In this document: positions 16,449 to 24,922 of the stretch, piece after piece
How the letters are laid out: each line of letters begins with the position of its first letter
Numbering within the stretch: the first letter of the stretch is position 1
Assembly: GCA_017441385.1 (NCBI GenBank)
Contig: JAFRXY010000041.1
Span: 57,518 to 121,517 of the forward strand
Direction: 5' to 3'
Source of the DNA: Clostridia bacterium
Lineage (GTDB): Bacteria > Bacillota > Clostridia > Oscillospirales > Acutalibacteraceae
Length of the DNA: 64,000 nt
The notes under the pieces: generated by a model
Seen by the model: only the letters and a program-made list of their open reading frames with translations
Told to the model about the DNA's origin: nothing
Database searches by the model: none
Position numbers and translations under genes: made by a program

Positions 16449-17291
16449 TTATCTCCCTTCGTTTTTGATGATCATGAGCATAATGTCTTCGATGCCTGCT
16501 TTTGCAGAAACGAAGCCTTCCGGCACGTTGTCTGTGAGCATGAGAAGCTCCGCGCCGAAGGTATTGGTGCGCTTGCCGACAATATCCTCCGGATTGACCG
16601 AAGCAAGTTCCTCGTTGCCGCATTTGACAATGCGGAATTGCTCCATCAGCGTGTCTTTTTCCTCGCAGAAGACGATCTTGCCGTTATTGATGAATGTGAC
16701 GTAATCGGCCGCCTTCTCGATGTCACTGATGATGTGGGAGGAAGCGAGGATGGTGTGCTGTTCGTCCTGAATGAAAGCAAGGAAGATGTCCAGAATCTCG
16801 TCACGCACCACCGGGTCAATGCCGCTGGTGGCCTCATCCAGAACCAGCAGCTTCGGACGATGCGCCAGCGCCGCCGCCAGCGACAGCTTCATCTTCATGC
16901 CGCGTGAGAATTCCTTGAGCTTCTTAGTGAGCGGCAGCTTGAATTGCTCAACGTATTGGCTCCAAAGTCCGTCGTCCCAATTCCTGTAGACTCCCTTGAG
17001 AACCAACCGCACGTCGGCCGCCGTGAAACCTTGCGGGAATTTGATCTCATCAAATACCACGCCGATATCCTCGCGCACGGCGGGATTTTTGTTGCTCTCG
17101 CCGCCTATGGTGATCTCGCCGCTGTCGGTCTTGATGAGGTCGAGAATGGACTTGATCATGGTGGACTTGCCCGCGCCGTTGGAGCCGATCAGCCCCATGA
17201 TGCAGCCGCAGGGAATCGCCAGCGAGTCGATGGAGAGGGTGAAGTCCCCATAGGTCTTCTTTAAATTTCTGATTTCAATTGCGTTTGCCAT
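16449..17291 (-). CDS. ABC transporter ATPase of a YtrA-type operon
   Basis: A 280-residue ATPase. Walker A GSNGAGKST near residue 36, signature SRGMKMKLSL near 135, Walker B LLVLDEATSGID near 155 and switch histidine ASSHIISDIEKAAD near 190. The C-terminal 60 residues are the variable regulatory part seen in YtrB/BcrA-like proteins. AGGTGA precedes the start. It sits between the GntR-type repressor and its permease, which is the usual order in Firmicute operons induced by cell-wall antibiotics. The substrate cannot be read from sequence. Confidence 0.87.
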   Translation of the reverse strand: MANAIEIRNLKKTYGDFTLSIDSLAIPCGCIMGLIGSNGAGKSTMIKSILDLIKTDSGEITIGGESNKNPAVREDIGVVFDEIKFPQGFTAADVRLVLKGVYRNWDDGLWSQYVEQFKLPLTKKLKEFSRGMKMKLSLAAALAHRPKLLVLDEATSGIDPVVRDEILDIFLAFIQDEQHTILASSHIISDIEKAADYVTFINNGKIVFCEEKDTLMEQFRIVKCGNEELASVNPEDIVGKRTNTFGAELLMLTDNVPEGFVSAKAGIEDIMLMIIKNEGR

Positions 17292-17329
17292 ATTTTTTCA
17301 CCTGTTGCCTTTCGCTTGAAAAAGAAAAA

Positions 17330-17716
17330 TTATTGATCGTCGTCATAGAGCATTTCCAACGTGCCGATCAGTTCGGTCTTGGAAATGCCTGCCGATTTCG
17401 CCGCGTCCACCGCCTGCTGCAAATGCTCCTCGGCGATGCGGAGGTGTTCCTCCCTGATGAAATCGGTGTTCATACCGGCCACAAAGCTGCCCTTGCCGGC
17501 CACCGTTTCTATGAACCCGCCGCGTTCCAGCTCCTCATAGGCTCTCTTGGTAGTGATAACGCTGATCCGCAGTTCCTTTGCCAGAAACCGCATGGAAGGC
17601 AGCGCGTCGCCCGATTTCAGCTCACCGCTGATGATGAGGTTCTTGATCTGCGAGGTAATCTGCTCATAGATCGGTCTTGAGTCGGAATTGGATATAAGAA
17701 TGGTCAATCGTTCCAT
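17330..17716 (-). CDS. GntR family regulator, YtrA subfamily
   Basis: A 128-residue short GntR regulator: winged helix in residues 8-75 (PIYEQITSQIKNLI, LPSMRFLAKELRISVITTKRAYEELERGGFI in part) and a small C-terminal helical piece of about 50 residues rather than an effector domain, as in YtrA. I start at the ATG at 17716, after AAAGGAG, not at the GTG three bases earlier. It is the first gene of an operon with an ABC ATPase and permease and probably represses that operon from the palindrome over its promoter. Confidence 0.88.
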   Translation of the reverse strand: MERLTILISNSDSRPIYEQITSQIKNLIISGELKSGDALPSMRFLAKELRISVITTKRAYEELERGGFIETVAGKGSFVAGMNTDFIREEHLRIAEEHLQQAVDAAKSAGISKTELIGTLEMLYDDDQ

Positions 17717-17753
17717 CACACTCCTTTGCCTGTGTATGTCAGATCATTTCATC

Positions 17754-17797
17754 TATACCGTATATATCCATTATACACAGTATAACAGAAATGTCAA
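17754..17797 (-). promoter_or_regulatory. Promoter with YtrA-type operator
   Basis: Minus-strand promoter TTGACA (17792-17797), 16 bases, TATAAT (17770-17775). Lying over the -10 is an inverted repeat of two 13-base half-sites, TATACCGTATATA (17754-17766) and TATACACAGTATA (17772-17784), 11 of 13 positions complementary, five bases apart. Its place and symmetry fit autoregulation by the GntR protein encoded 38 bases downstream. Confidence 0.7.
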
Positions 17798-17833
17798 TAG
17801 GTTTCTATGAACAATTTGTAAATTCAACCGAAA

Positions 17834-17874
17834 ATAAAAAAACCGGCTCTCTGCCGCTATGGACAGGGAGCCGG
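17834..17874 (-). terminator. Terminator of the small unknown gene
   Basis: Stem CCGGCTCTCTG / CAGGGAGCCGG (one G-U type mismatch) with an A run on its left that reads as a U tract on the minus strand. Confidence 0.8.
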
Positions 17875-17901
17875 ATTCTTTTGTGCGCTTGGTTGGAATG
17901 A

Positions 17902-18228
17902 CTACATAGCGATAGCCAGCAGTCTGCTTCTCTCTAACTCCAGAGCGTTGAGAGAAGCTTTGAGTTCGGCGATACGTGTCTGGATATAATCCTTCACGGC
18001 GTCACTGGCCGTAGACAGATTCCCGGAGAGAGCCTTATACTCCTCATTGGCGGCGATGAGCTGATCGTCAATCTGGAGAATACGCTCACGTTGGGAATGA
18101 TTACGTATAACCCCAAAGTTGCCTGATTGGTTGTCGGACGTGAGATAAGGCGATTCAATGCCATTGTACTCGCCGCTTCTGATACAGCTCGGTGCGCCAC
18201 TCATGGTAACACCATAATTGTAATACAT
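17902..18228 (-). CDS. Small unknown protein with C-terminal coiled coil
   Basis: A 108-residue protein I do not recognise. The ATG at 18228 is seven bases after GGAGG; a second ATG two codons earlier is too close. The N-terminal 45 residues are rich in Gly, Tyr, Ser and Asn (MYYNYGVTMSGAP), with one Cys and no signal peptide. From about residue 50 to the end it is a heptad-like amphipathic helix (RERILQIDDQLIAANEEYKA and later IAELKASLNALELERSRLLA), suggesting a dimer or oligomer. It has its own terminator and lies downstream of a long untranslated region. It could be a small structural or regulatory protein; no function is assigned. Confidence 0.6.
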   Translation of the reverse strand: MYYNYGVTMSGAPSCIRSGEYNGIESPYLTSDNQSGNFGVIRNHSQRERILQIDDQLIAANEEYKALSGNLSTASDAVKDYIQTRIAELKASLNALELERSRLLAIAM

Positions 18229-18780
18229 AATCATACCTCCAATTGTTAAATTTGTCGTTTTTTGCTTTATAGGAATAAAGTCCTGCGGCATCGCGCACTT
18301 ACGCAGTTCCGAAGACCAGTCTCACAATAAAAACTGACTGCCTTCTGCGCTTATGCTGCTGTCAAACCGAAAAACATTGCCTTTCGCGGACATTCCGCGA
18401 CAGTCTCAATAAATTTACTCAAAATACACTCTCATTATGACTAATCCCTCAAAAAGCCATTCAAGCAAAAAACAAAAAAACAAACTCTGCAATGATAGAC
18501 GGTCAAGCGACGAACAATTTATGCCGACGATTCTTTGGCGGAAAAACGCCAATTTTGGAAAGCCAACACAATTTCCACAAAAACAATAAACAACTTCCAT
18601 TGATATTATAACACCGGAATGAATTCAACTATGTACAAACTATGAATAAATCATAAATTTTTGTCACATCTCACAATTTTGTGCAATCAGGTTTTTGCAG
18701 ATGCGAAAATCTCACAAAATTACTCTGTCAGAATTCAGCAAACTTTTTAAATTTTTTCGACAACTATGTTGAAAGGCCTG
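18229..18780 (-). other. Long gene-free region, possible structured 5' leader
   Basis: About 550 bases without a credible gene. The half nearest the small gene (about 18240-18420) is less AT-rich than the rest and, read on the minus strand, can form hairpins such as TCGCGGA-ATG-TCCGCGA (18383-18399) and pairings between CAGTC and GACTG. This may be a structured leader or a separate RNA. The other half is very AT-rich, with short palindromes such as CACAATTTTGTG near 18672. I cannot match it to a known RNA family. Confidence 0.35.
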
Positions 18781-18782
18781 CA

Positions 18783-18831
18783 AAAAAATTCCTCTCCTTT
18801 GCTTCTTTCAAAGCGGTAAGGGAGAGGAAAG
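18783..18831 (-). terminator. Terminator of the ECF operon
   Basis: Stem TTCCTCTCC / GGAGAGGAA with further pairing inside, and AAAAAAA on the left that reads as a U tract on the minus strand, directly after the zinc-ribbon gene. Confidence 0.8.
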
Positions 18832-18837
18832 AAATGA

Positions 18838-20022
18838 TTATTTGATTTTGGAATAATATTCTCCTTCGTATCTGACAGGGATTTTATATTTCGTGTCCTT
18901 GTCGCCGGAAATCAGCTTGACATAAATACAGTAAGGTTCCGCGTCGGAATAATCGTACAATTCCTGCGCAACCACATCGCCGTCTTCATCTGTGAATTCC
19001 CTGAACGCTTGACGCGTTCCTTCGTAGTAGGTCTGTATTTTTTCTTCTTTTCCCTGAAAGTCAAAGGAATACCCGTCAGCGTGCTTAATAACGAACACAT
19101 TGCCGTAGTCCGAAGTCTCACTGTCGCTCTCCTGACCCGCCTCCAGCATCACTGTGACATTCTCAATCAGCAGGGCGCTTTCCACGTCCTGACAGTGCGT
19201 GAAGTCGTAGGCGATTGGCGCGTAGGAACTGCCGTCCGCCGCATTGACCACGACGATCGTGTAGGCGTATGTCAGCGCGTAGCTGCCGGTGCCCTGATCG
19301 CTGTTGATACTGCCTTCTTCGGACTTGTAGAAGGTTCTGGAATAAATGCCCTCTTTTCCCTTCTGCTTTTCCTTTCCCCAGTCAAGCGCTTCTTTTTCCG
19401 GTTCGGCTTCCTCGATCGTGAGCACTTCCAGATCGACGTAGTGGGAAGCCTGACGGAATTCCTCAAGGGCTATCTGTGTCTTGGCGATGTATTCGCTGTC
19501 GTCGCCCATTTCGCTCTCCATGTGATTGGAATAGGCCGCTAATCCGACAATACTGACGACCGCAATGAATACAAACGCCAGCGGCAGCGCAATGACCGCT
19601 CCAATGGCCACTCCCAGCCCCTTTGTCTGCGGATTGACCGTCACAGGCGGTGCGAAAGGTTCGCCTTCCGTGATTTCCGTGCCGCACTGCGGACAAAGCC
19701 TCCATTCGGGCCGGAGTGCCGTGCCGCAGCTTATGCAGCTCGCGCATAGCTTCTGTCCGCAGGTCGGGCAGGAGACAAAGCCCTGCTGCACTTCGCTGCC
19801 GCATTGCGGGCACACCAGCCTGAAATGATCTCTCCGCACCACCAGATAGATAATCAGCCCGATGAAGCCCGGCGCGAATACCGTCAGCAGCGTCCAGAGC
19901 AGCGGCTCCATGCCGCGCGCCTTTGCGTCCCGGTAGACAAACAAGCCAAGCAATATCGGAACAATTGTCAGAACGACAATCATCAGCAAGAAAAACGGAA
20001 CCAGTACAATAGTAGAACCCAT
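18838..20022 (-). CDS. Zinc-ribbon membrane protein of the ECF operon
   Basis: A 394-residue protein. Two helices at the N terminus (about 5-28 and 40-62) leave a cytosolic zinc-ribbon region at about 70-125 with four CxxC pairs (CPQCG, CPTCG, CASC...CG, CPQCG), then a third helix at about 140-165. The C-terminal 220 residues should be outside; they are rich in Asp, Glu and Tyr, without a recognisable domain or catalytic motif. It is the last gene of an operon with an ECF sigma factor and a two-helix membrane protein. A sensor or modulator of the sigma factor is a reasonable idea, since zinc-binding is common in anti-sigma factors, but the ribbons here are not the ZAS type. Function unknown. 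Confidence 0.7.
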   Translation of the reverse strand: MGSTIVLVPFFLLMIVVLTIVPILLGLFVYRDAKARGMEPLLWTLLTVFAPGFIGLIIYLVVRRDHFRLVCPQCGSEVQQGFVSCPTCGQKLCASCISCGTALRPEWRLCPQCGTEITEGEPFAPPVTVNPQTKGLGVAIGAVIALPLAFVFIAVVSIVGLAAYSNHMESEMGDDSEYIAKTQIALEEFRQASHYVDLEVLTIEEAEPEKEALDWGKEKQKGKEGIYSRTFYKSEEGSINSDQGTGSYALTYAYTIVVVNAADGSSYAPIAYDFTHCQDVESALLIENVTVMLEAGQESDSETSDYGNVFVIKHADGYSFDFQGKEEKIQTYYEGTRQAFREFTDEDGDVVAQELYDYSDAEPYCIYVKLISGDKDTKYKIPVRYEGEYYSKIK

Positions 20023-20037
20023 AAAGATAAACTCCTT

Positions 20038-20466
20038 TCATTCCTTTTTAGCAAACAGGACGTTCCGCTTGGTGATCAGCAGCACAGCACTGAAAACATA
20101 TCTCAGCAGCACGATCAGCGTGATTGCGAGGATCAGCACGCCGAACTGCCTGAAAACCGCTTCGGCTGCCGCTTTGACCTCAAAAATCATCTCTCTTGTG
20201 CGGCGGTCGCTGTGCGCGATTAAGTCCGGCAGCATGAATCGGAAAAACACCGCGGTGAAAAATAGCGTTGCCGTTACCGAAACAAAGGCCGCGACGGTGA
20301 CGATTTCAAGCTGAATCCGGCTTCTGCGCCGTTCGGCTTCCATTTCCAGCCGGAAGGTGTTGACAACAGGCGGTTTTTCCGGTACGGAATGATCGTCTCT
20401 GAGCGACATCAGCATTTTTTCCAGCCGCGCGTTGGGAATGGACTCGTTCTTTTTTGAAACACTCAT
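20038..20466 (-). CDS. Two-helix membrane protein, putative anti-sigma factor
   Basis: A 142-residue protein. A charged cytosolic part of about 50 residues (LEKMLMSLRDD, PPVVNTFRLEMEAERRR) precedes two hydrophobic helices at about 52-75 and 108-132. Its start overlaps the sigma factor's stop (ATGA), so it is translationally coupled. Position and topology are those of ECF anti-sigma factors, but I see no HxxxCxxC zinc anti-sigma motif and no RsiW/RskA signature. The role as anti-sigma factor is inference from gene order. Confidence 0.6.
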   Translation of the reverse strand: MSVSKKNESIPNARLEKMLMSLRDDHSVPEKPPVVNTFRLEMEAERRRSRIQLEIVTVAAFVSVTATLFFTAVFFRFMLPDLIAHSDRRTREMIFEVKAAAEAVFRQFGVLILAITLIVLLRYVFSAVLLITKRNVLFAKKE

Positions 20467-20954
20467 GGCGACAATTCTCCTTTCAGCAGTTCTCTCGCCC
20501 TGTGCAGGCGGTATTTCACCGTTCCTTGCGGAATTTTAAGGATGAATGACAGTTCCTTCACGTCGTACCCGCGGAAATAATGCAGTATAATAACCGTCCG
20601 GTATTTTTCGGGAAGTCTGCGCACGGCCTCCCACAATTCGGCATTCTCCTGTGCATCATCCTCAGAGGCGACGGAATTCACCGCGCTGTCGCGGGCGTCG
20701 TCGTCATCGAAGGCGGCAATCAGCCTTTCAAATCGGTTCCGTCTCAGAGTGTCGCGGTAAGCGTTCACGCAGACGGCGGTCAGCCACGGCTCGAAGGGCT
20801 GCGAGGCGTCGTATCTGTCGAGCTTGCCGCACACGCGGAGCCATGTTTCCTGATAGAGGTCGTCCGCGTCGTATTTTCCGCCGCACAGCCTCACACAAAG
20901 CCCGTAAAGCCGCTCGCCGTACCGGGATATTTTTTCGTCCAGCCCGTCAGACAT
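20463..20954 (-). CDS. ECF RNA polymerase sigma factor
   Basis: A 163-residue sigma-70 factor with only regions 2 and 4. Region 2 at about 22-80 includes DADDLYQETWLRVCGKL and the DNA-contacting PWLTAVCVNAYRDTLRR; region 4 at about 105-160 includes LPEKYRTVIILHYFRGYDVKE and IPQGTVKYRLHRARELL. GGAGGA precedes the ATG by 11 bases. It heads a three-gene operon with two membrane proteins. The target promoters cannot be predicted reliably from one locus. Confidence 0.92.
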   Translation of the reverse strand: MSDGLDEKISRYGERLYGLCVRLCGGKYDADDLYQETWLRVCGKLDRYDASQPFEPWLTAVCVNAYRDTLRRNRFERLIAAFDDDDARDSAVNSVASEDDAQENAELWEAVRRLPEKYRTVIILHYFRGYDVKELSFILKIPQGTVKYRLHRARELLKGELSP

Positions 20955-20983
20955 CCGCTTTCACTTCCTCCCGCTTTATCCTT

Positions 20984-21012
20984 ACATTAACATATACGTA
21001 AATATTAATCAA
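20984..21012 (-). promoter_or_regulatory. Possible promoter of the ECF operon
   Basis: Minus strand TTGATT, 17 bases, TAATGT. No clear AAC-type ECF promoter was found, so autoregulation is not shown. The same region holds the palindrome-like ATTTACGTATATGT. Confidence 0.4.
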
Positions 21013-21070
21013 TAGGTTGGGACGTAATAAAAAAATTTCCGCACAAAAATTCTCCGGTCAGAAAAATCAG

Positions 21071-21099
21071 TTGATTTAGCTGCGCCCGTGTGGTAAAAT
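21071..21099 (+). promoter_or_regulatory. Promoter of the recQ operon
   Basis: TTGATT, 17 bases, TAAAAT; about 45 bases before the recQ start. Confidence 0.6.
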
Positions 21100-21145
21100 A
21101 ATAGATACTGTGATTCATTGAATTGGAAAAAAGGGGGTGAAGCCT

Positions 21146-23884
21146 TTGGAAAACAGGAGCAAGCTGCAAACGCTGGAGCATTATTTCGGCTATCAGAGCT
21201 TCCGCGAGGGGCAGGAGCGCATTATCGACCGGCTTCTGTCCGGCGGCGACGCGGTGGGCATCATGCCGACCGGCGCGGGCAAGTCGATCTGCTATCAGAT
21301 TCCGGCGCTGATGATGGAGGGAATCACACTGGTTATCTCTCCGCTGATTTCTCTGATGAAGGATCAGGTCGGCGCGCTGGTGCAATCCGGCGTGAGCGCG
21401 GCCTTCATCAACAGCACCCTCACCCCGCGTCAGTCGGAAATTGCCCTTTACCGCGCAGCGAATGGCATCTACAAAATCATCTATGTCGCTCCCGAAAGGC
21501 TCACTACCCCGTCCTTCCTCGGTTTTGCGCGGAACGCCGATATTTCGATGGTCGTGGTGGACGAAGCCCACTGCGTGTCTCAATGGGGGCAGAATTTCCG
21601 CCCCAGCTATCTGAAAATCGCGGATTTCATCCGTTCCCTCAGAAAACGTCCGATTGCCGCTGCCTTCACCGCGACCGCCACCGAGAAGGTCAAAAATGAC
21701 ATTGTGAACCTTCTCGGACTGCAATCCCCCATGGTGACGGCGACCGGCTTCGACCGTCCGAATCTGTACTTTGAAGTGGTCAAGCCCAAGGACAAATTCG
21801 CCGCGCTGACCTCCTTCCTCTCGCTGAACCGCGGCAAGAGCGGCATTGTCTACTGCGCCACCCGCAAGCTGGTGGAGGAAGTCTGCGACCGCCTGACCGA
21901 GGAAGGCTGGAATGCCGCGCGGTACCACGCCGGTCTTTCCGACGCGGAACGCAACGAGGCGCAGGAGCGCTTCATCCGGGACGAAAAGCCCGTCATCGTC
22001 GCGACCAACGCCTTCGGCATGGGGATCGACAAATCCAATGTCTCCTTTGTCGTGCATTACAATATGCCCAAGAACATGGAAAGCTACTATCAGGAGGCGG
22101 GACGCGCAGGGCGCGACGGACAGCCTGCGGAATGTATTTTATTGTATAGCGGACAGGATGTGAGGTTGAATACATTTCTGATTGAAAAATCATTTGAGGA
22201 AAATTCCGATCTCGACGAGGAAACGGCGGAAAAGCTCAAGGAAAATGAGCTGGAACTGCTCAAGCAGATGACCTTCTACTGCAATTCTAAATACTGTTAC
22301 AGAAAATTTATCCTGAAATATTTCGGGGAACGCCCCGATTTTGAAAACTGCGGCAACTGCTCCAACTGCACCCAGCCGCACACCGATTTTTCATCCAAGG
22401 ACGTCACCACCGAGGCGCAGAAAATTCTCTCCTGCATCAAGCGGATGAACGAATCCCAGACAAGGTGGGTGATCATCGATATTCTGCGCGGTACGCTCAA
22501 CAACCGCGTGGAGCTTTGCGGCGGCAACCGCCAGTCCACCTTCGGCATTATGAAGGATTCTTCCTCACGCGAGATCGACAGAATCATCGACTCCATGATG
22601 GGGGATAAATATATAACCGAATCGCCCGACGGCATTCTCAGCTGGGGCAGCGGCGCGAGGGGTGTGATTTACAGCGGTATGCGGGTCACGGTGAGGGAGC
22701 ACGCCGCGCCCGACACCGACAGCCGGAAGGAAGAAACCATCGGCAGGAACGCCGACCCCGAGCTGCTCGCCCGTCTGAGAAGTCTGCGCGCCAAGGTCGC
22801 TTCCCTGAAAGGCGTACCCGCCTATATCATCTTCAATGACGCTTCACTCCGCGATATGGCGGAGAAAATGCCGACCAGCGAAGCGCAGTTCCGCGCCCTT
22901 TACGGCGTGGGCAGCGTCAAAACGGAGAAATTCGGTCGGGAATTCATGGACGAGATAGAGGCGTTCCTTGACGAAAAGGGCGTTAAAGTCAAGCGCGGAG
23001 ACGAAAGCAGGCCGGTTTCTCCCAAAAAAGGCCGCGCGGGAACCCGCGCCCGCATGGGTGCCGCGCTGAAAAAGCCGGACGTCCATCTTACCAAGGACGC
23101 GGACGGCAAATACATTCTTCCGCCAGAAGCTGACGTGGAATTATTCTATGGGCTGCGGTCGCTCCGCGCCGATCTTTCGTCGGATTTCTGCGTGCAGACC
23201 AATTCCCTTGCCGACACCGACGCGCTGGGTCAGCTTTGCATAGACAAGCCGGTCACGCTTGCCGCGCTCAGGGAAATGGGCATTCTTCCTCCCGCGACGG
23301 TGGAATACTGCGGCAAGGAGATTGTGATCACCATCCGGATACATCTGTCGTCCCGAAATGAGGAAATCAAAGAACCCTGCGATTTCGAGAGCAATCCGGA
23401 TGAAGCCCTGCTCAGGCAGCTGAAAGAATTGCGGGAGGAATTATTCCAAAAGTACCACACCCCGCGCAACCGCATTATCAGCGACATGACCCTTCTCAGA
23501 ATTAGCGAACAGAAACCCGTCAACCGCTTTCAACTGATGGAAAAGACGCACATCGGCAATTCCAAATGTCTGGTATACGGAAAAATTTTCATAGACGCTG
23601 TCAGGCAATACACCGGTGATTTTGCCCAGCCGGACGGCTTCGAGGGAGCGCCGCAGGCGGAAGAGGCTCTGTTTGTCCGGCTGGCCGACCTTCGCCATTC
23701 CTTCGCTATGAAGGAGAACAAGACAGACCTGACAGTCATGAGCGACTACACGCTCTACGATATTGCCGTCAAACGCCCCCAAAACGATGAGGACTTCCGC
23801 CAGATCTACGGCATAGGGGAATTCAAATCCCAGAAATACGCGGCAGCCTTCATCGCGGCGGTGAGAGAATTCGAGAAGGGATGA
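21146..23884 (+). CDS. recQ: RecQ ATP-dependent DNA helicase with four HRDC-like domains
   Basis: A 912-residue 3'-5' helicase. Order: helicase core (Walker A MPTGAGKS near 45, DEAHCVSQW near 140, the aromatic-rich loop, VATNAFGMGIDKSNVSFVVH in part, motif VI QEAGRAGRDGQ near 315), zinc-binding region with four cysteines (YCYRKF...NCGNCSNC, near 375-405), winged helix to about 510, then HRDC-like repeats near 534-610, 657-730, 750-825 and 836-912. The second repeat is the most diverged. Most RecQ proteins have one HRDC and about 600 residues. I start at the TTG at 21146, eight bases after AAGGGGG; the GTG at 21137 touches that site. It heads an operon with tadA and an unknown gene. Confidence 0.92.
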   Translation: MENRSKLQTLEHYFGYQSFREGQERIIDRLLSGGDAVGIMPTGAGKSICYQIPALMMEGITLVISPLISLMKDQVGALVQSGVSAAFINSTLTPRQSEIALYRAANGIYKIIYVAPERLTTPSFLGFARNADISMVVVDEAHCVSQWGQNFRPSYLKIADFIRSLRKRPIAAAFTATATEKVKNDIVNLLGLQSPMVTATGFDRPNLYFEVVKPKDKFAALTSFLSLNRGKSGIVYCATRKLVEEVCDRLTEEGWNAARYHAGLSDAERNEAQERFIRDEKPVIVATNAFGMGIDKSNVSFVVHYNMPKNMESYYQEAGRAGRDGQPAECILLYSGQDVRLNTFLIEKSFEENSDLDEETAEKLKENELELLKQMTFYCNSKYCYRKFILKYFGERPDFENCGNCSNCTQPHTDFSSKDVTTEAQKILSCIKRMNESQTRWVIIDILRGTLNNRVELCGGNRQSTFGIMKDSSSREIDRIIDSMMGDKYITESPDGILSWGSGARGVIYSGMRVTVREHAAPDTDSRKEETIGRNADPELLARLRSLRAKVASLKGVPAYIIFNDASLRDMAEKMPTSEAQFRALYGVGSVKTEKFGREFMDEIEAFLDEKGVKVKRGDESRPVSPKKGRAGTRARMGAALKKPDVHLTKDADGKYILPPEADVELFYGLRSLRADLSSDFCVQTNSLADTDALGQLCIDKPVTLAALREMGILPPATVEYCGKEIVITIRIHLSSRNEEIKEPCDFESNPDEALLRQLKELREELFQKYHTPRNRIISDMTLLRISEQKPVNRFQLMEKTHIGNSKCLVYGKIFIDAVRQYTGDFAQPDGFEGAPQAEEALFVRLADLRHSFAMKENKTDLTVMSDYTLYDIAVKRPQNDEDFRQIYGIGEFKSQKYAAAFIAAVREFEKG

Positions 23885-23885
23885 T

Positions 23886-24401
23886 ATGATGGAGTACATT
23901 CTTCCTCCGCTGGGGGAACCCGAGGAAAAATTCATGCTTCTTGCCATCGAACAGGCTATGCTTTCCGCGCTGGAGGGCGAGGTGCCGGTCGGCGCGGTAG
24001 TGGTGAAGGACGGCGAAATCATTTCCACCGGGCGCAACCGCCGCGAAACAGGCAGAAACGCCCTTGCGCACGCCGAGATGGAAGCCATCGACGGCGCCTG
24101 CAAGGCGCTGGGCGGCTGGCGGCTGTGGCAGTGCGAACTATACGTTACACTCGAACCCTGCCCCATGTGCGCCGGCGCGATCATCAATTCCCGCCTGCGC
24201 CGGGTGGTATTCGGCGCGTTTGACAAAAAAGCAGGCTCCTGCGGGTCGGTGGTGAATCTCTTTGACCTGCCCTACAATCACCGTCCGGAGGTAGTCTCCG
24301 GTTTCATGGGCGAGGAATGCGGCGGGCTGCTGACAGGATTCTTCCGCGAGATGAGAAACAGGAGAAAAGACGGAAATCACAGAAAGGAAGGAACTTCATG
24401 A
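23886..24401 (+). CDS. tadA: tRNA adenosine(34) deaminase
   Basis: A 171-residue zinc deaminase that converts A34 to inosine in tRNA-Arg(ACG). The active site is clear: His62 and Glu64 in AHAEMEAI, and Cys92 and Cys95 in EPCPMCAGAI. The conserved NSRLRRVVFGAFDKKAGSCGS-type region (FGAFDKKAGS visible) and the FFREMRNRRK tail complete the family. It starts one base after the recQ stop codon region and ends overlapping the next start (ATGA), so all three genes are one transcript. Confidence 0.93.
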   Translation: MMEYILPPLGEPEEKFMLLAIEQAMLSALEGEVPVGAVVVKDGEIISTGRNRRETGRNALAHAEMEAIDGACKALGGWRLWQCELYVTLEPCPMCAGAIINSRLRRVVFGAFDKKAGSCGSVVNLFDLPYNHRPEVVSGFMGEECGGLLTGFFREMRNRRKDGNHRKEGTS

Positions 24402-24922
24402 ACATTCTGAAAACATGGAAGAAAAAGCTGCTGTTCGGATTTTACATTTTCCCCGCCATGCAATCGCCGGAAATGGAGGACGCCGGTTTTTCGTTAAGAC
24501 TTTTTCCCAACGGAACCGTCATTTACCAGACTTACCGCCTGAACAGTAAAGGAGAGCCGGTCATCAAAGAGTCGGGCAGAGTAACACTGGGCGAGAACAC
24601 CGTCAGCCGGATCGCACGCACAATCGCCGGCTACGCCAAGGAAATCGATGCGCTGCCCGAATACACCAACAACGGCTCCTGCGACGGGAATATCTACGAT
24701 TTCGTTTTCTGCGGGAAGTATGTCAGCACCCTGAATATCCAGCGCACGGATCCTTCCAAAGTCATGCAGGACAATCCCGCATATTATGAAAAATACCGTT
24801 TCGATATGGCGGACGAGAACACCATTCTCGACATCTTCGCCAGAATTACCGACGCTATGAAGCAGGAATATACGGAACTATACCTTCATCATCTCGCCGT
24901 CAACGGAGAAATGATTTATTGA
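24398..24922 (+). CDS. Unknown protein, third gene of the recQ-tadA operon
   Basis: A 174-residue soluble protein I do not recognise. The ATG at 24398 overlaps the tadA stop (ATGA) and follows GAAAGGAAGGA; the longer upstream frame is within tadA. It has a basic N terminus (KTWKKKLLFGFY), a beta-rich middle with FSLRLFPNGTVIYQTY near residue 32 and VSTLNIQR near 110, and an acidic helical end. No signal peptide, metal motif or Walker motif is seen. The pattern of short strands with polar turns resembles small stand-alone domains common in Ruminococcus genomes, but I assign no function. Confidence 0.6.
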   Translation: MNILKTWKKKLLFGFYIFPAMQSPEMEDAGFSLRLFPNGTVIYQTYRLNSKGEPVIKESGRVTLGENTVSRIARTIAGYAKEIDALPEYTNNGSCDGNIYDFVFCGKYVSTLNIQRTDPSKVMQDNPAYYEKYRFDMADENTILDIFARITDAMKQEYTELYLHHLAVNGEMIY

